From: Adenophora triphylla var. japonica
Lineage: Eukaryota; Streptophyta; Magnoliopsida; Asterales; Campanulaceae
Length of the DNA: 64,000 bases
Direction of reading: 5' to 3'
Assembly (NCBI GenBank): GCA_022495995.1
Contig: JAFEMH010000733.1
Location: 310,001 to 374,000 of the forward strand
Shown: positions 11,812-22,838 of the stretch, in pieces
How the letters are laid out: each line of letters begins with the position of its first letter
Position numbering within the stretch: the first letter of the stretch is position 1
Notes under the pieces: generated by a model
What the model saw: only the letters and a program-made list of their open reading frames with translations
Told to the model about the DNA's origin: nothing
Database searches by the model: none
Made by a program: the position numbers and the translations under genes

Positions 11812-12356
11812 TAGGGGTGACCGCGGTTTGGAGTCGAACCGAGTTAAATCGTGTGATTTGGTTCGGTTTTTAGACATAAGTGGTTTAGCTCGGTTTGAGA
11901 AATTAACAGACCATGTGGTTCAGCTCAGCCTGTGGTTTGACACTCCTAAATCCAACCAAACCGTACCGCGATTTGAAACTGTGAAACCGAGCCATTAAAT
12001 CGAAACGTGAAACCAAGCCATAAACCGAACCATGAAACCGCAATCCTGACCGTCCCTTCAAAGTTTTAGTTAATCTCAGCCTTTAATTTTCAAAAACCCT
12101 AATAACAAATAAACAAAAAAAGATTATGGTTTGAAATGCCGTTTGGACCGTGGTCTAGATCGCGGTTTGGACCGTGGTCCGAACTGCAAAATCAAACCGC
12201 GGTTTAGACCGAACCAAACAGAATCATAGCGGTTTGGTTTAGCTCGGTCTGATTTTTTTATGGTTTAGCTCGATTTGAAATTTCTCCAAATCGATGCTAG
12301 CGGTTTGACTTCTAAATTTGTCCAAACCGAACTAAACCGAACCATTTCCACCCCTA
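11812..12356. mobile_element. hAT-type MITE with 8-bp target duplication
   Basis: 545 bp with TAGGGGTG at the left end and CACCCCTA at the right end. Each end is flanked by the same 8-bp TTGGCAGC (11804-11811 and 12357-12364). Short TIRs with an 8-bp duplication are typical of hAT elements. The inside is made of repeated GGTTTGGTTCGG-like motifs in both orientations, giving strong foldback. No transposase. Confidence 0.85.
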
Positions 12357-12364
12357 TTGGCAGC

Positions 12365-12840
12365 TACGTAACCTTCGGCTTCAACTCTTCTAGCTAGTTT
12401 TTCCTGCGCTTGGGCAAAAACATATATCAACCACATTTAATTAACTATAATTGATGCATTATATTCGATTATATTTAAAAAAAAAAAAACATATTGCTTC
12501 AGCAACAAAAATTGGATCATCCCATATATCTTCATACGTCAACTGTGGTGGAGTCATTTGTGAATCAGTTGGAGTTTCAGTATCTTTCAAATCTTCTGTC
12601 GAGCGCAGGGAAACATATTTAAAGCATGTATGAGATCAATATATACACATATATAGTTATATAAAAATGTGTCATGTTATCGATATTAGTTCCCGCCATT
12701 TAGTTAGTTAGTTAGTTATCCATCCCATTATAAATCTCTTAACTTTATTTTTTAGTTAATTTAATTGAAATTTAATAAAAAAGTTACTAAAATTCATTTA
12801 TTCATAAAATTTTAAATTTTAAATATTATTATTAATATAA
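12365..12840. other. AT-rich non-coding stretch
   Basis: Contains an A-run at 12477-12489 and a GTTA repeat near 12700. No gene or element recognised. Confidence 0.5.
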
Positions 12841-13053
12841 CAATATATTAAATTTTATAAAAATTATTTTTTTATTAGTTCTTGATCATATTTAATATGA
12901 AACAGCTGAAGTATACTGATATCACGAAGAATAGAGAGAGATTGTACAACAATATTTTAAATTTTATAAAAATTATTTTTTATTAGTTCTTGATCATATT
13001 TAATATGAAACAGTTGAAGTATACTGATATCACGAAAATTAGAGAGAGATTGT
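12841..13053. repeat. 109-bp tandem duplication
   Basis: Two units beginning CAATAT(A/T)TTAAATTTTAT, at 12841 and 12950. They share AGTTCTTGATCATATTTAAT and AAGTATACTGATATCACGAA, with a few substitutions. Confidence 0.88.
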
Positions 13054-14021
13054 GATTGATAGATTCAGTGATAATTTTAGAAACCGGTTAATGAGAATCG
13101 TTGGATTAAAGCATTGGCAATCAATCTTACGGTTAGAATTGAAGAAAAAAATAAATTATCAAATGACAACCATTGGATTGTAGTGGTTATGGATCGATAT
13201 CAACCGCTCTTTGTGTAAAGTCAATAGGCAGTTATGAACTGATGTGTTGTGAGTGGGTAGGAGAGAGAAAATGAGATAGAAAATAGTAAGACGATAGTTG
13301 TTATGAGTATTACAAATGAGTCTCATTAATAAATAAATATTATATACTTTCGTTCATTAAAAATGAGACTTATCAAATAAGACGCTCTAGATGACAAAGT
13401 GGGTAAGATTATTCGAAATAGAAGTATAGAGAGTATTGCGTTAAATTAAGGTCAAAATATGCATTTTGGCTAACGGAAGTTAGTCATGAAACTAACTCCG
13501 GGTAATACGTCATGTGAAATTATCAAATTGTCCCTTAAAAAAAGATGTCAATAACAATTTTTAAAATTTCATGGAGATATCTATATTTTTCTATAATAGT
13601 CAACTCAATCGAATTTTGACCGTAATTTTATGAAAATTTAGATATTTTTATGCAATTATAAAAATTGTTATCGTTTCACCATTAGAAATACTATCAATAA
13701 CAATTTTTAGAATTTCATGAAAATATCTATATTTTTCTATAAAATTATTCATTTTTTTTTATAAAAATATGTCAAAATTTGATTGAGTTGATTCTGCGAA
13801 ATAAAGGAAGCGATCGAATCTACACACTTTTATTTTTAAAAAGTATATTACATAAGTAACCAAAATCCATGTCAGTTAAATTGTAAATTGAAAGAAAGTC
13901 AGACAATCGGTACACACAACCAGACCACTTGCTTGTTTTCATTCCATTTACATTTGAATTGAAAATCTTGGCACACGCCAATTTCCAAATAATAGTTATG
14001 TATACTATTACTACATTATTA
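13054..14021. other. AT-rich filler with a dispersed repeat
   Basis: Non-coding. A 45-bp motif starting CAATAACAATTTTTA occurs at about 13549 and 13695, with inverse-looking fragments (TTTATGAAAATTTAGATA) in between, so this may be an old foldback element. Nothing else recognised. Confidence 0.4.
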
Positions 14022-14250
14022 TACTCCCGTATCGTCCCACGTGAATGAAAATTTTTAGTCAAATTGATGTAACTTTGATCAATAATTTAAATAAAAAATA
14101 GTGATTCTAATAATTTTTTATTATTATTATAACACAATTAATAATATTTTCAATAATGATTTTTAGATTTTTATAAGAATTATTATTTTCTTTTAAATTA
14201 ATAGTTAAAATTATTGCAATTTGACTAAAAGTCTCGTGATGGAGGGAGTA
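14022..14250. mobile_element. Stowaway-like MITE
   Basis: The left end TACTCCCGTATCGTCCCACG continues to TTTTTAGTCAAATTG. The right end CAATTTGACTAAAAGTCTCG leads to GGAGGGAGTA. The inverted ends extend about 45 bp with mismatches. AT-rich, non-coding. Confidence 0.8.
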
Positions 14251-14341
14251 TGTATTGAAATAGAAAACGCTGGTTTACAGTCGTAGGAACAAACAAATTG
14301 AAAAGAAATCAAACGATTGAAAATAAAAAGACAAAAACTCA

Positions 14342-15811
14342 TGTGAGAACATGAATACCCGTCTCATCCATGAGACGGGTCGGATCCATGAACCATGACC
14401 CGCCCAACAAATAGTTCATCACGCACAACACACAGAACAACACACAGAACGCTTCTCTCTCTAGACGCAATTACCTTCCCTCTCCCTTTGCGTCGTCTTC
14501 TTCACCTCAACCCAAGTTCTCCCTCCGGCCGGCGACCTCACCCAAATCAATTCCTTCCTAATTATACCCACCTTCCTTCTTCCAGAACATTGTGCGCAAT
14601 GGAGCTTGTGATTTTGGGTTTATATGTGTACAAATTAGAAATTGCAGCGATTGATGAACCGAATCACTGGGAGACGAAATCCATAAAAGATGGAATGTAA
14701 TCATTCTACCACTCCGAATTTTCAGATTCTGGTTCGATCTGAGTTTTGATTTCACTTTGGGTTTGATTGAGTTTTTGTAGGTTAAGAAAAGAGAGAGGAA
14801 TGATTGGGTGAATTCGAAGTTAGGTGGTGGGTTTGAGGAACCATTGGTGTTGGGTTTGGTGGAGAGGCGATTTTGGTGGCTGCCATTATCTTTATAGATT
14901 GGGGATCTAAGAGAGGTGAGATGGAGATGATGATAGTATGGATTTGGGGTTGTGATATTGGAGAGGAGGAAGATGGAGATGAGATGAGGCAGAGGAGAGA
15001 GATGGATTTGAGTTACTCATGTGTAAAATAAATGTATTTTTTTAGTCGTAAAATAAACACAAACTCCTTTTAAAATTTAATGTTTTTAGTTTTAAAGTAA
15101 TAGTTACTATAACATAATGTAATGATTGTATGCATATAAAGTAATAGTTTGTATGCATTAAAGTAATACATATATACAGAAAAGTAATAGCGTTTTTCCC
15201 TATGTTTTTTTCGTTTGGCAAAAGTAATACTATTATAACTAAAATAAGTTATTACATTTCAAATGTAATACATATAGTTTGTATTACATTTGAAAAAATG
15301 GGTAAAAATAATATATATATACAGAAAAGTAATAGTGTTTTTTCCTATGTTTTCTTCGTTTGGCAAAAGTAATACTTATTATAACTAAAATAAGTTATTA
15401 CATTTCAAATGTAATACATATAGTTTGTATTATAATACATATAGTTTGTATTACATTTGAAAAAATGGGTAAAAATAATACATATATACAGAAAAGTAAT
15501 AGTGTTTTTCCCTATGTTTTCTTCGTTTGGCAAAAGTAATACTTATTATAACTAAAATAAGTTATTACATTTCAAATGTAATACATATAGTTTGTATTAC
15601 ATTTGAAAAAATGGGTAAAAACGAGCTTTTGTTTTTTTAAAACAGGTATTACGTTTACTTATTAACAATGTTACTTTATATGTATACAGTCATTACATTA
15701 AGAGATGGTAACTATTACTTTTTCTAAACGTAATACCTGTTTTAAAAGGCATGAGCTGCCACCCATGGGTCGATCCGTCTCATGCATGAGACGGATCCCC
15801 TTGTTCTCACA
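14342..15811. mobile_element. 1.5-kb TIR element with subterminal palindrome
   Basis: The left end 14342-14390 starts TGTGAGAACA. The inverse right end closes with TGTTCTCACA (to 15811). Both ends carry a palindrome just inside: CGTCTCATCCATGAGACG on the left, CGTCTCATGCATGAGACG on the right. The inverted ends are about 48 bp. No transposase. The part 14395-14990 looks like a gene leader and start (pyrimidine-rich, then GC-richer), and the part 15176-15640 is a triple tandem repeat. I found no clear target duplication. It could be a MULE-like or unclassified non-autonomous element. Confidence 0.6.
15176..15640. repeat. Three-copy tandem repeat with internal palindrome
   Basis: Units start with ACAGAAAAGTAATAG at 15176, 15322 and 15488. 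Each holds CGTTTGGCAAAAGTAATA and the palindromic ACATTTCAAATGTAATAC and GTATTACATTTGAAA pair. Unit 2 is longer through a local duplication. Confidence 0.88.
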
Positions 15812-16301
15812 GGAGACCAACTCAAATAAAAAAAGTTAAAACTGATTAATAATAGCTCTAGGATTGTAACAGTTATGGATCGATCTGAGCCGCTCTTTGT
15901 CTAAAATCAATAGGCGGTTGAAAAGCTGAGCATTATCGTATATTAAATGCTTGTTTGTTAACGGTTATTTAGAGTGACTTTTGACTTAAATTAGTGTTAA
16001 TTACAGTATTTGTTTTTAATCGTAATAAATCAAAAGCTTATATTAACTAATGTTAACCAATTGGTATCTTAGATTAGATGAGTAAAATCTTAAAGTAAGA
16101 AACTATATATATTTTTTAATTATGGAAATACTCGTGTAATGACGTAGCGGAAGACTTGATAATAAAACCGATTACTGTTAAATCGCTCGCAATTACCAGT
16201 AGTAATTGATATTCAACATTCGTTCACTCTAAAGAATACTGAAAATTGGAAATAAAATTCAATATCAAACGGCAAAATCTGCCTTCAAAACCCTACAAAC
16301 A
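15812..16301. other. Non-coding stretch
   Basis: AT-rich, with no recognisable gene or element. It contains ATGGATCGAT followed by GAGCCGCTCTTTGTCTAAAA, which resembles 13190-13220, so a dispersed repeat is shared. Confidence 0.4.
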
Positions 16302-16350
16302 TACTCCCTCCGTCCCGGCCTAAATGTCTCAAAATGGGTTCGGCATGGGA
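16302..16350. mobile_element. Stowaway-like MITE end fragment
   Basis: TACTCCCTCCGTCCCGGCC followed by TAAATGTCTCAAAATGG. The matching right end was not found nearby. Confidence 0.45.
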
Positions 16351-16478
16351 ATTAAGGAATCATATCATATATAATATAAACAACAAAACTATTTAGAGGC
16401 TCCAGAAAAGGCCACGTCAAAGGCCACGTCATCAGCTCCATTTCCAACTCATTTTTATTCTAGATTTTAATTAAAAAA

Positions 16479-16860
16479 ATATAGGCTTTAAAATAAAAAT
16501 TCCGTCTAAAATTCGGATAATGCAATTGAAATTTATGATAAACTGAAATATAATCATAAATTGTTTGGTGCCCAAAATTCGGATAATGCAATTTAAAATT
16601 TTGATAAGATATATCTAACTTTAAAATTCGGATAATGCAATTGAAATTTATGATAAACTGAAAAATATAGGCTTTAAAATAAAAATTCCCTCTAAAATTC
16701 GGATAATGCAATTGAAATTTATGATAAACTGAAATATAATCATAAATTGTTTGGTGCCCAAAATTCGGAGCAAAAATTCTGATAATGCAATTGAAATTTA
16801 GATAAAATTTAAAATTTTGATAAGATATATCTAACTTTAAATTTTTAGATTATATTTAAA
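16479..16860. repeat. 182-bp tandem repeat, two copies
   Basis: AAAATATAGGCTTTAAAATA recurs at 16479 and 16661. Within each copy a shorter motif starting AAAATTCGGATAATGCAATT recurs two or three times. The reading frames here follow the repeat and are not genes. Confidence 0.85.
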
Positions 16861-17060
16861 CATAAAATAACTTTAAATAATGGATTATGCCAGATGACAT
16901 CAATAGAAAGCTCTATTGTAACTCATGCATTTTTTAATTCAGAGTAAGAAATTCGAATTGGAGGTAATTGAATCTCTTTGATATTTTTTTTTTCAAAAGG
17001 TTATCTTATATGAGAACATCACAATATGAGCATTTCATCGAAGATGATAACTCAGTTTTT

Positions 17061-17062
<2 letters not shown>

Positions 17063-17125
<63 letters not shown>
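17063..17125. repeat. (TC)n microsatellite
   Basis: About 31 TC dinucleotides in a row. Confidence 0.97.
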
Positions 17126-17127
<2 letters not shown>

Positions 17128-17470
17128 ATGTCTTTATAGATTCTCCTTATTCTTGCCCTGCATTTCTCTTGCTGTATGTGACGGCATGTCTGCATCTGGA
17201 ACTTCTGGATTTGCTTCTCACATGTTCATATTCTCCCGAAGAGAAAACTCCCATTCACCATATCCTACATGAGGACTTATCTTACAGTTTGAGGGATTCC
17301 TCCCACTCCTCAAGCCTGTGTTTGTCTGAAATTTTTAGCATTTCTTTTTTATCTGATTAATATCTTCACACATATTCCTCCCACTCAGTTTGTTTTTTGT
17401 CTGGATTTGCTTCTCACATGCCCACATTCATTTTATCTTCTATTTATTTTTTCATTGAATTTGGGTGATA
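17126..17470. repeat. Non-coding stretch with imperfect 200-bp duplication
   Basis: CTGGATTTGCTTCTCACATG occurs near 17200 and near 17401, and ATTCCTCCCACTC occurs near 17297 and near 17372. This indicates an old imperfect local duplication. No gene recognised. Confidence 0.45.
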
Positions 17471-17477
17471 AGTCTAC

Positions 17478-17565
17478 TACTCCCCCTGTCTCTAAATGAA
17501 TGTCGATTTTTTTTCTTTCAAATTTGCTCTTGATCAAAAGCAAATTTAAAATGACATTTATTTAC
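17478..17565. mobile_element. Short Stowaway-type MITE, truncated
   Basis: TACTCCCCCTGTCTC, then GCTCTTGATCAAAAGC. Same subfamily as 8404-8510 and 17663-17769, but the right end is lost. Confidence 0.55.
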
Positions 17566-17662
17566 ACAAAACGTTAAGCCCAAAGCTGCACAAAATGTCT
17601 TCATAATCTTACATGAGAGAGCTTGCAAGACCAATTCTTTTCTTTTGGGTTTCTTGTGGTTT

Positions 17663-17769
17663 TACTACATCCGTCTCAAAATAAATGTCTAAAAACTTTT
17701 CAAATTAGCTCTTGATCAAAAGCAAGCTATAAATATCTTTGAACATTTATTTTGGGACGGAGGGAAGTA
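17663..17769. mobile_element. Short Stowaway-type MITE (107 bp)
   Basis: TACTACATCCGTCTCAAAAT at the left, ATTTTGGGACGGAGGGAAGTA at the right (terminal inverse repeat), core GCTCTTGATCAAAAGC. Length and core match 8404-8510. Confidence 0.8.
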
Positions 17770-19130
17770 CATACATGATTTTTTGTTGTTGCTGTTCAAA
17801 ATGTGTAACCCAGGAATTTCATCCATTTGTTGCCATTGGCTGCTAGCTGCTCTTAATTTGCATGGGGATACTGTCAACTTGAACCTGGTAGCTAAGATGA
17901 GAACTTCTAACTTATTTTTGTCTTTCGCATGTGTATAACTACAAGGGTTTGTTTCTTGAGATTCAGGTAGCTAAAACCTTTAGCTTCATAGTTATCTTGA
18001 ACTTAGTATTGTTGGTAAAGGGTTGCCTTGTGTTTTGATATAATCACTGATGTCTTCAATTTATTGTTATGGAAACATTGACGTATAATAATCAGTGATG
18101 TATACTTTTCTCTCAGAACTAAGCATGTAGTAGTACATAGAACTATCAGGAGTGAGGTAAACAAATCAATAACAAGGAATAATTAGATTATACACAAAAA
18201 TATGAAGCAACCAGGTATATATTCCTTTGAAATAATTTGCTAATGAGTAGGGAAAGAACAATTTGATCCATTGTAATGACCATTGTTGCGAACCCAAATG
18301 AGGAATATGTTTGAGTCTTGATTTTATTTTGAGCATTATTGAGTCTTTTGGCTTGCGAGTAGTGACCATCTGTGATTAGTTTATCAGAAAAATATGCAGT
18401 TACGTATAATGACCATTGTTGCGGACCCAAGCTCTGCTTATGTTGCGCCTTAATTTGAATGATGATTTTATTGTTTTGAGGGATTATATGTGATTTTTGT
18501 GTTTTGTCATAGTCATGATAACATCTTAATCAGATGACTTATATTTGAAATCTTAATGATCGATACCTTAATTTTTTTTTCTGTATTTGAGTTGATTTTT
18601 GTATAGCATTGGATTCACAATCAAGGCTGAAAAAAAATTTCAGGGCTTTTTGTACCGGAGAGAAGGGAATCGGACCTAACACATGCGTTCCTCTACATTT
18701 GAAGGTTCCTCTCTCTCTCACACACGCTCACTCACTCTTATTGTATTAATATGTGTGATTTCATATGCATGTGCTATAAAAAACAAAACATAAAAACGTG
18801 GAGCATTAGTACCATAACACTACTAAAATTTCAAACAGCACAAGGAAAAAAATAATGAAGAAACGGATCATTACTTCAATGTATAAGCACCACCAGCTTT
18901 GACTTTGCCACAATCCTTGCCACAGCCTTTCTTTTTACTGGGTAATGTGAAAGTGGAACTTTTATCAAGAAAAATGCATGGGCATTGAATAAAGCCAAAA
19001 GTTGAAGCGAAGAGAGAAAACACATGTACCTTCCCACAGAATTCACATAAACACCAAATACCCAACTAGCCTCCTGAATTCAAGTACAAAGGTAAAGCAA
19101 TGAAAATAAAAAGGTCTAGACCCCAAAAGA
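17770..19130. other. 1.4 kb without recognised feature
   Basis: Non-coding by eye. A motif AATGACCATTGTTGCG followed by ACCCAA occurs at about 18276 and 18409, and a CT/CA-rich patch lies at 18708-18735. The small frames on either strand have no family I recognise. Confidence 0.4.
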
Positions 19131-19136
19131 GAGGCA

Positions 19137-19200
19137 AGATTAATAAGTATAGAGATGTACTCCCTCCGTCTTAAGTTACAAAAAAAAGGTGAGGTAACCA
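19137..19200. repeat. Dispersed duplicate with MITE end
   Basis: AAGATTAATAAGTATAGAGA followed by TGTACTCCCTCCGTC and TTAAGTTA recurs at about 19829-19885. The duplicate blocks flank the 19240-19830 segment. Confidence 0.55.
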
Positions 19201-19429
19201 GAATTAAGGAAGTGTGAATAGTGAAGTAGGGAATATTAAATGATTTAATCTGAGTGGCTGTAGAATACATCAAATGATACTTCAAGATGCCAGTCACTTT
19301 CCTTCAAGGCCTGGAGGGCAGCTTTTACACTGCATATAGAGATAAAAGAGAAGACGTGTGAATGGACACCAATAAAAACAATCAGGAAAAAATGATCTCC
19401 CTTTTGGAAGCCTCTGTGAATTGCTATAC

Positions 19430-19511
19430 AATATCTCCCTTCTATGAACATGAGCTTCATTAGCCAACCTGTTTGCCACTCCATTCCCTTCTCTGTAAAC
19501 ATGAGAAACAA
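19430..19511 (-). pseudogene. Possible RNase H-like fragment
   Basis: The minus frame reads YREGNGVANRLANEAH, which resembles the C-terminal signature of reverse-transcriptase-linked RNase H domains (RVT_3). A helix-like KAALQALKESDW lies further downstream at 19300-19320, in the wrong order for an intact domain. At best a short scrambled relic. Confidence 0.3.
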
Positions 19512-19709
19512 ATTCCCTTCTCTATAAATATCAGCCTACCAAGAATACATCTGATAAAATTTAAGCACAACAGAAGCGGTTACAAGCAACATAACAGTGT
19601 AAGCAAAGAAACAGAGAAGAACTTCACTTTGACACATCTATATACATAATATGGACACAGTTCAGTAAGTAACCTGAGTCTGTTACAAGTTATTATGTTT
19701 CTGTTAGTT

Positions 19710-19920
19710 TGTTAGAGTCAAGTTGTGTTTGTTAGATGGAGGGAAAATTAGTTACTCCCTTGTATGTAAAGTGAGCACATACACTGTAAACATTCATTCA
19801 ATACAATATTTTCACTCTCTCTTTCTACAAGATTAATAAGTATAGAGATGTACTCCCTCCGTCCCACCTTAAGTTATATAAAAAAAAAAGGTGAGCACAT
19901 ACACTGTAAACATTCATTCT
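19710..19920. repeat. Local duplication around a MITE end
   Basis: GTGAGCACATACACTGTAAA followed by CATTCATT occurs at about 19769 and 19891. Between the two copies lies another CTCCCTCCGTCCC end (19853). A 120-bp TGTTAG...CTACA segment (19710-19829) could be a very short solo LTR, but this is not established. Confidence 0.35.
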
Positions 19921-20030
19921 TTTTTTCTTTTTTTGTTATTTTATTTTTATTTATTTTTAGACTGTTGTTAAATTATTAACATTATCTAAATATAAGTTCA
20001 TTAATATTTGAGTTTTTTTAGATTATACAA

Positions 20031-20416
20031 ATGTATAGATCATCTATGAAAAGAAAAACGCATCTTACTGATGTGGACAACGATTTCATTAATTTATCGC
20101 AACGATCTTCTCAACGATTACCATTTGCGGATATTTCTAATGGTAATTTTATTATTTAGTTTATTATTATTTTAGCATATCCATTAATATCATGTGATTA
20201 AAATTAAATTATAAGAATGCATGATTTTATATTTATTTTTTTACTATCATTTTAAATGAATTTATTTTTATTTTTAGTGGACTTATCAACGGGTAGTCAT
20301 TTGATTTCACCGAGTAATCATCAAAGTTGTATTACGGCTCAAGGTAATATGTTATTGAATTTTGTCAATTTTGAAGTATTTTCATTATAAAGACAAATTC
20401 TAAAAAAAAAAAATTT

Positions 20417-20499
<83 letters not shown>

Positions 20500-21410
20500 G
20501 TGATTTTTTTTATAAATTTGTTAATTAATTTAGATCTAAGATAATAATACTTGATATACAGGTATTGGTGTGAACCATACAAATGAAAATCTTACTCCTA
20601 ATTCAAGTCATGACCGTGGATCTATATGTATGATTTTCTTTGTTAATTTATAATATTTTTCTTATTTTATTTTTATTTTTAACTTCTTAATAATCTATTA
20701 TTAAAGAATAATTATTTTTCTTATTCAGCTAAATTTACGAGCATAGCATCAAGTGTACATAACACTTTCCACGGCACGCTCCTTGAGCCAAAAAAAATTG
20801 GACGACCGAGAAAAACTATTTCTTCTTCTTTGGATTCTATTACGACAAATTTGTTAAAAGACGGTGGGAAAAGAAAAATCGGAAGACCAAGAAAGGTAGC
20901 TGCTTCTATTTTGGAATCTTCAAAGATAAATTTGGATGTTGATGGATTCAGTTCTGCAATGAAAGTTGAATTAATGAAAAACAGTCCTATATCTGGTAAG
21001 TTATATGTTTGATTTATTAGTCAACTATATATTTTAAAGAGCTAAAATAAATATATTAATCGTTCTCAACATTCTTTTGACATTGTAGGAACAGATAATG
21101 TAACAGTAGCAAATAATACAACATTATTATCTCCTCCTACTGTGAATTTAGGTAATGATTTTTTTTTAATTGTTCAACATTCGATATTTTTAAATAAAAC
21201 TATTTATTATTACAAATTAGTATTCAATAGTTTATGATAAAATATTTCATTAATACTAAGTCATATATTCCATTTGTATACAAAATCCGCGTTAATAAAT
21301 AATTCTCGCATGCATGCGACAACAAGTGAGTCGTTAATAAATCAGGATGAAAAATCCAAGAAAGCGTGTGTCGGTAGAAAGCAAAAAGATTCGGACGAAC
21401 AATATAATAC
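20031..21410 (+). pseudogene. Helitron N-terminal exons with AT-hooks
   Basis: Short exons separated by AT-rich introns, with plausible GT-AG sites: 20031-20142 (MKRKTHLTDVDNDFINLSQR), 20279-20343, 20562-20625, 20730-20995, 21090-21151 and about 21260-21410. The fourth exon has two AT-hook-like cores, KKIGRPRKT and KRKIGRPRK, as in variable N-terminal parts of plant Helitron proteins. Exon limits are inferred from splice sites. Confidence 0.6.
20419..20497. repeat. (AT)n microsatellite
   Basis: About 39 AT dinucleotides in an intron of the Helitron gene. Confidence 0.97.
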
Positions 21411-21516
21411 AGGTGTTTATTATTATTTTTTTTCTCAAGTATATATTATATTATTATTTTCTCTGTACAGCCAATGAATTACTAACATAATTTAAATATT
21501 TATCAATATATTGTAG

Positions 21517-22838
21517 TTTATGGGGATATAGGTGATCCGGAGTACGAATGTGCGAAATGTGGTGCGATGTTCTGGTATGATGAAAGGTTAAAAAGTATGC
21601 AAGCATCAACACAGCCTAAATTTTCATTATGCTGCATGAATGGAAAAGTTCAGATTGACCCATTAGTGCAGCCACCTAAGTTATTGAGTGATCTCTTAGA
21701 GAACAAGCATGAAAAGAGTAAAAATTATAAAGACAATATTCGAGCGTACAATTCTATGTTCGCATTCACTTCAATGATCGGTGCAGTTGACCATAGCATA
21801 AACAATGGTCGTGGTCCTTATTCGTTTAAATTGAAAGGAAAGAATGATCATATGATAGGTTCTTTATTGCCTAATGACGGCCATCCCCCCCGTTTTTCTC
21901 AGCTTTATATCTATGACACGGATAATGAAGTTAAAAATAGAATTAATGATTTCAGGTACGTTTTTATTTAATTATTCGAGAATTATAATGTATATTACAT
22001 ATATTGTATGTCTATCTTCTATTTATATGTCTGATTCTTTCACACAAGCAGGAAAGATAAAGATAAGCCTTCTCCATTCGATGAGTCATTTGTTGCTGAT
22101 TTGAAAAATATGATAGATGTGCATAACCCTTATGCACAGACATACAGAATGGCCAGAGCACATATTGGAATGAAGAAAGATATTAAATTGAGGCTTATAG
22201 GAAAGCGGGTTAGAGATGGAAAACCGTTTAATATGCCGGACAAATTTCGGAAGGTCGTGCTATAATTGAAGGTGATATTGATGATTCGGGTGATGTTAGG
22301 GACATTGTTATTGAAAAGCAGAATGGGGATCTGAAACATATTCATGAATTTGATAAATCTTACCTTCCTCTACATTATCCTCTGTTATTTGTATACGGTG
22401 AAGATGGATATTTCACAGACATTCCGAGAAATAAACCTCCCGGGGCAAAGAGATCAAGTTTGTCAATAAAAGAGTTTTTATCTTTTCGACTTCAGGAGAG
22501 GATAAGAGAAGGATCACAGCTTATGAGAAGCGGTCGGTTCTTTGCGGCAATTTATGGTTGATGCATATGTTATGATGGATACACAGAGGCTTCAATGGAT
22601 ACGTTATAATCAGCCTACTCTTCAGATGGAAACTTATAAAAATCTGTCGGATGCATCGGCAAGGGGAGATACCGGCGAAGCATCTGGGAGACGAGTTATA
22701 TTGCCATCCACTTATACCGGCGGGCAGCGGTGGATGACTCAAAATTACCAGGATTCTCTCGCTATATGTAAATGGACTGGGTATCCGTCAATTTTCATAA
22801 CATTTACGTGTAATCCTAAATTAACATTGATGAGATGA
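21517..22838 (+). pseudogene. Helitron Rep-side (Helitron_like_N) relic
   Basis: YECAKCGAMFWYDERL with a second Cys pair (FSLCCMNGKVQ) is the Helitron zinc-binding N-terminal module. The next exon has NPYAQTYRMARAHIG, IEKQNGDLKHIHEFDKSYL, LHYPLLFVYGEDGY and RQFMVDAYVMMDTQRLQWIR. PSTYTGGQRWMTQNYQDSLA and PSIFITFTCNP follow, all standard in plant Helitron proteins. Frames shift near 22255 and 22540. The sequence stops at FTCNP, before the HUH and catalytic Tyr motifs, and jumps straight into the helicase, so the nicking active site is deleted. Confidence 0.9.

Noticed and set aside
11804..11998. 64-codon frame
   Set aside because: It lies inside the hAT MITE with its target duplication; the frame follows the repeated motif.
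16460..16711. 83-codon minus frame with repeated NFNCIIRIL-like residues
   Set aside because: It mirrors the 182-bp tandem repeat, not a gene.
19710..19829. Very short solo LTR (TGTTAG...CTACA)
   Set aside because: No target duplication and only weak end motifs; left as a possible repeat.
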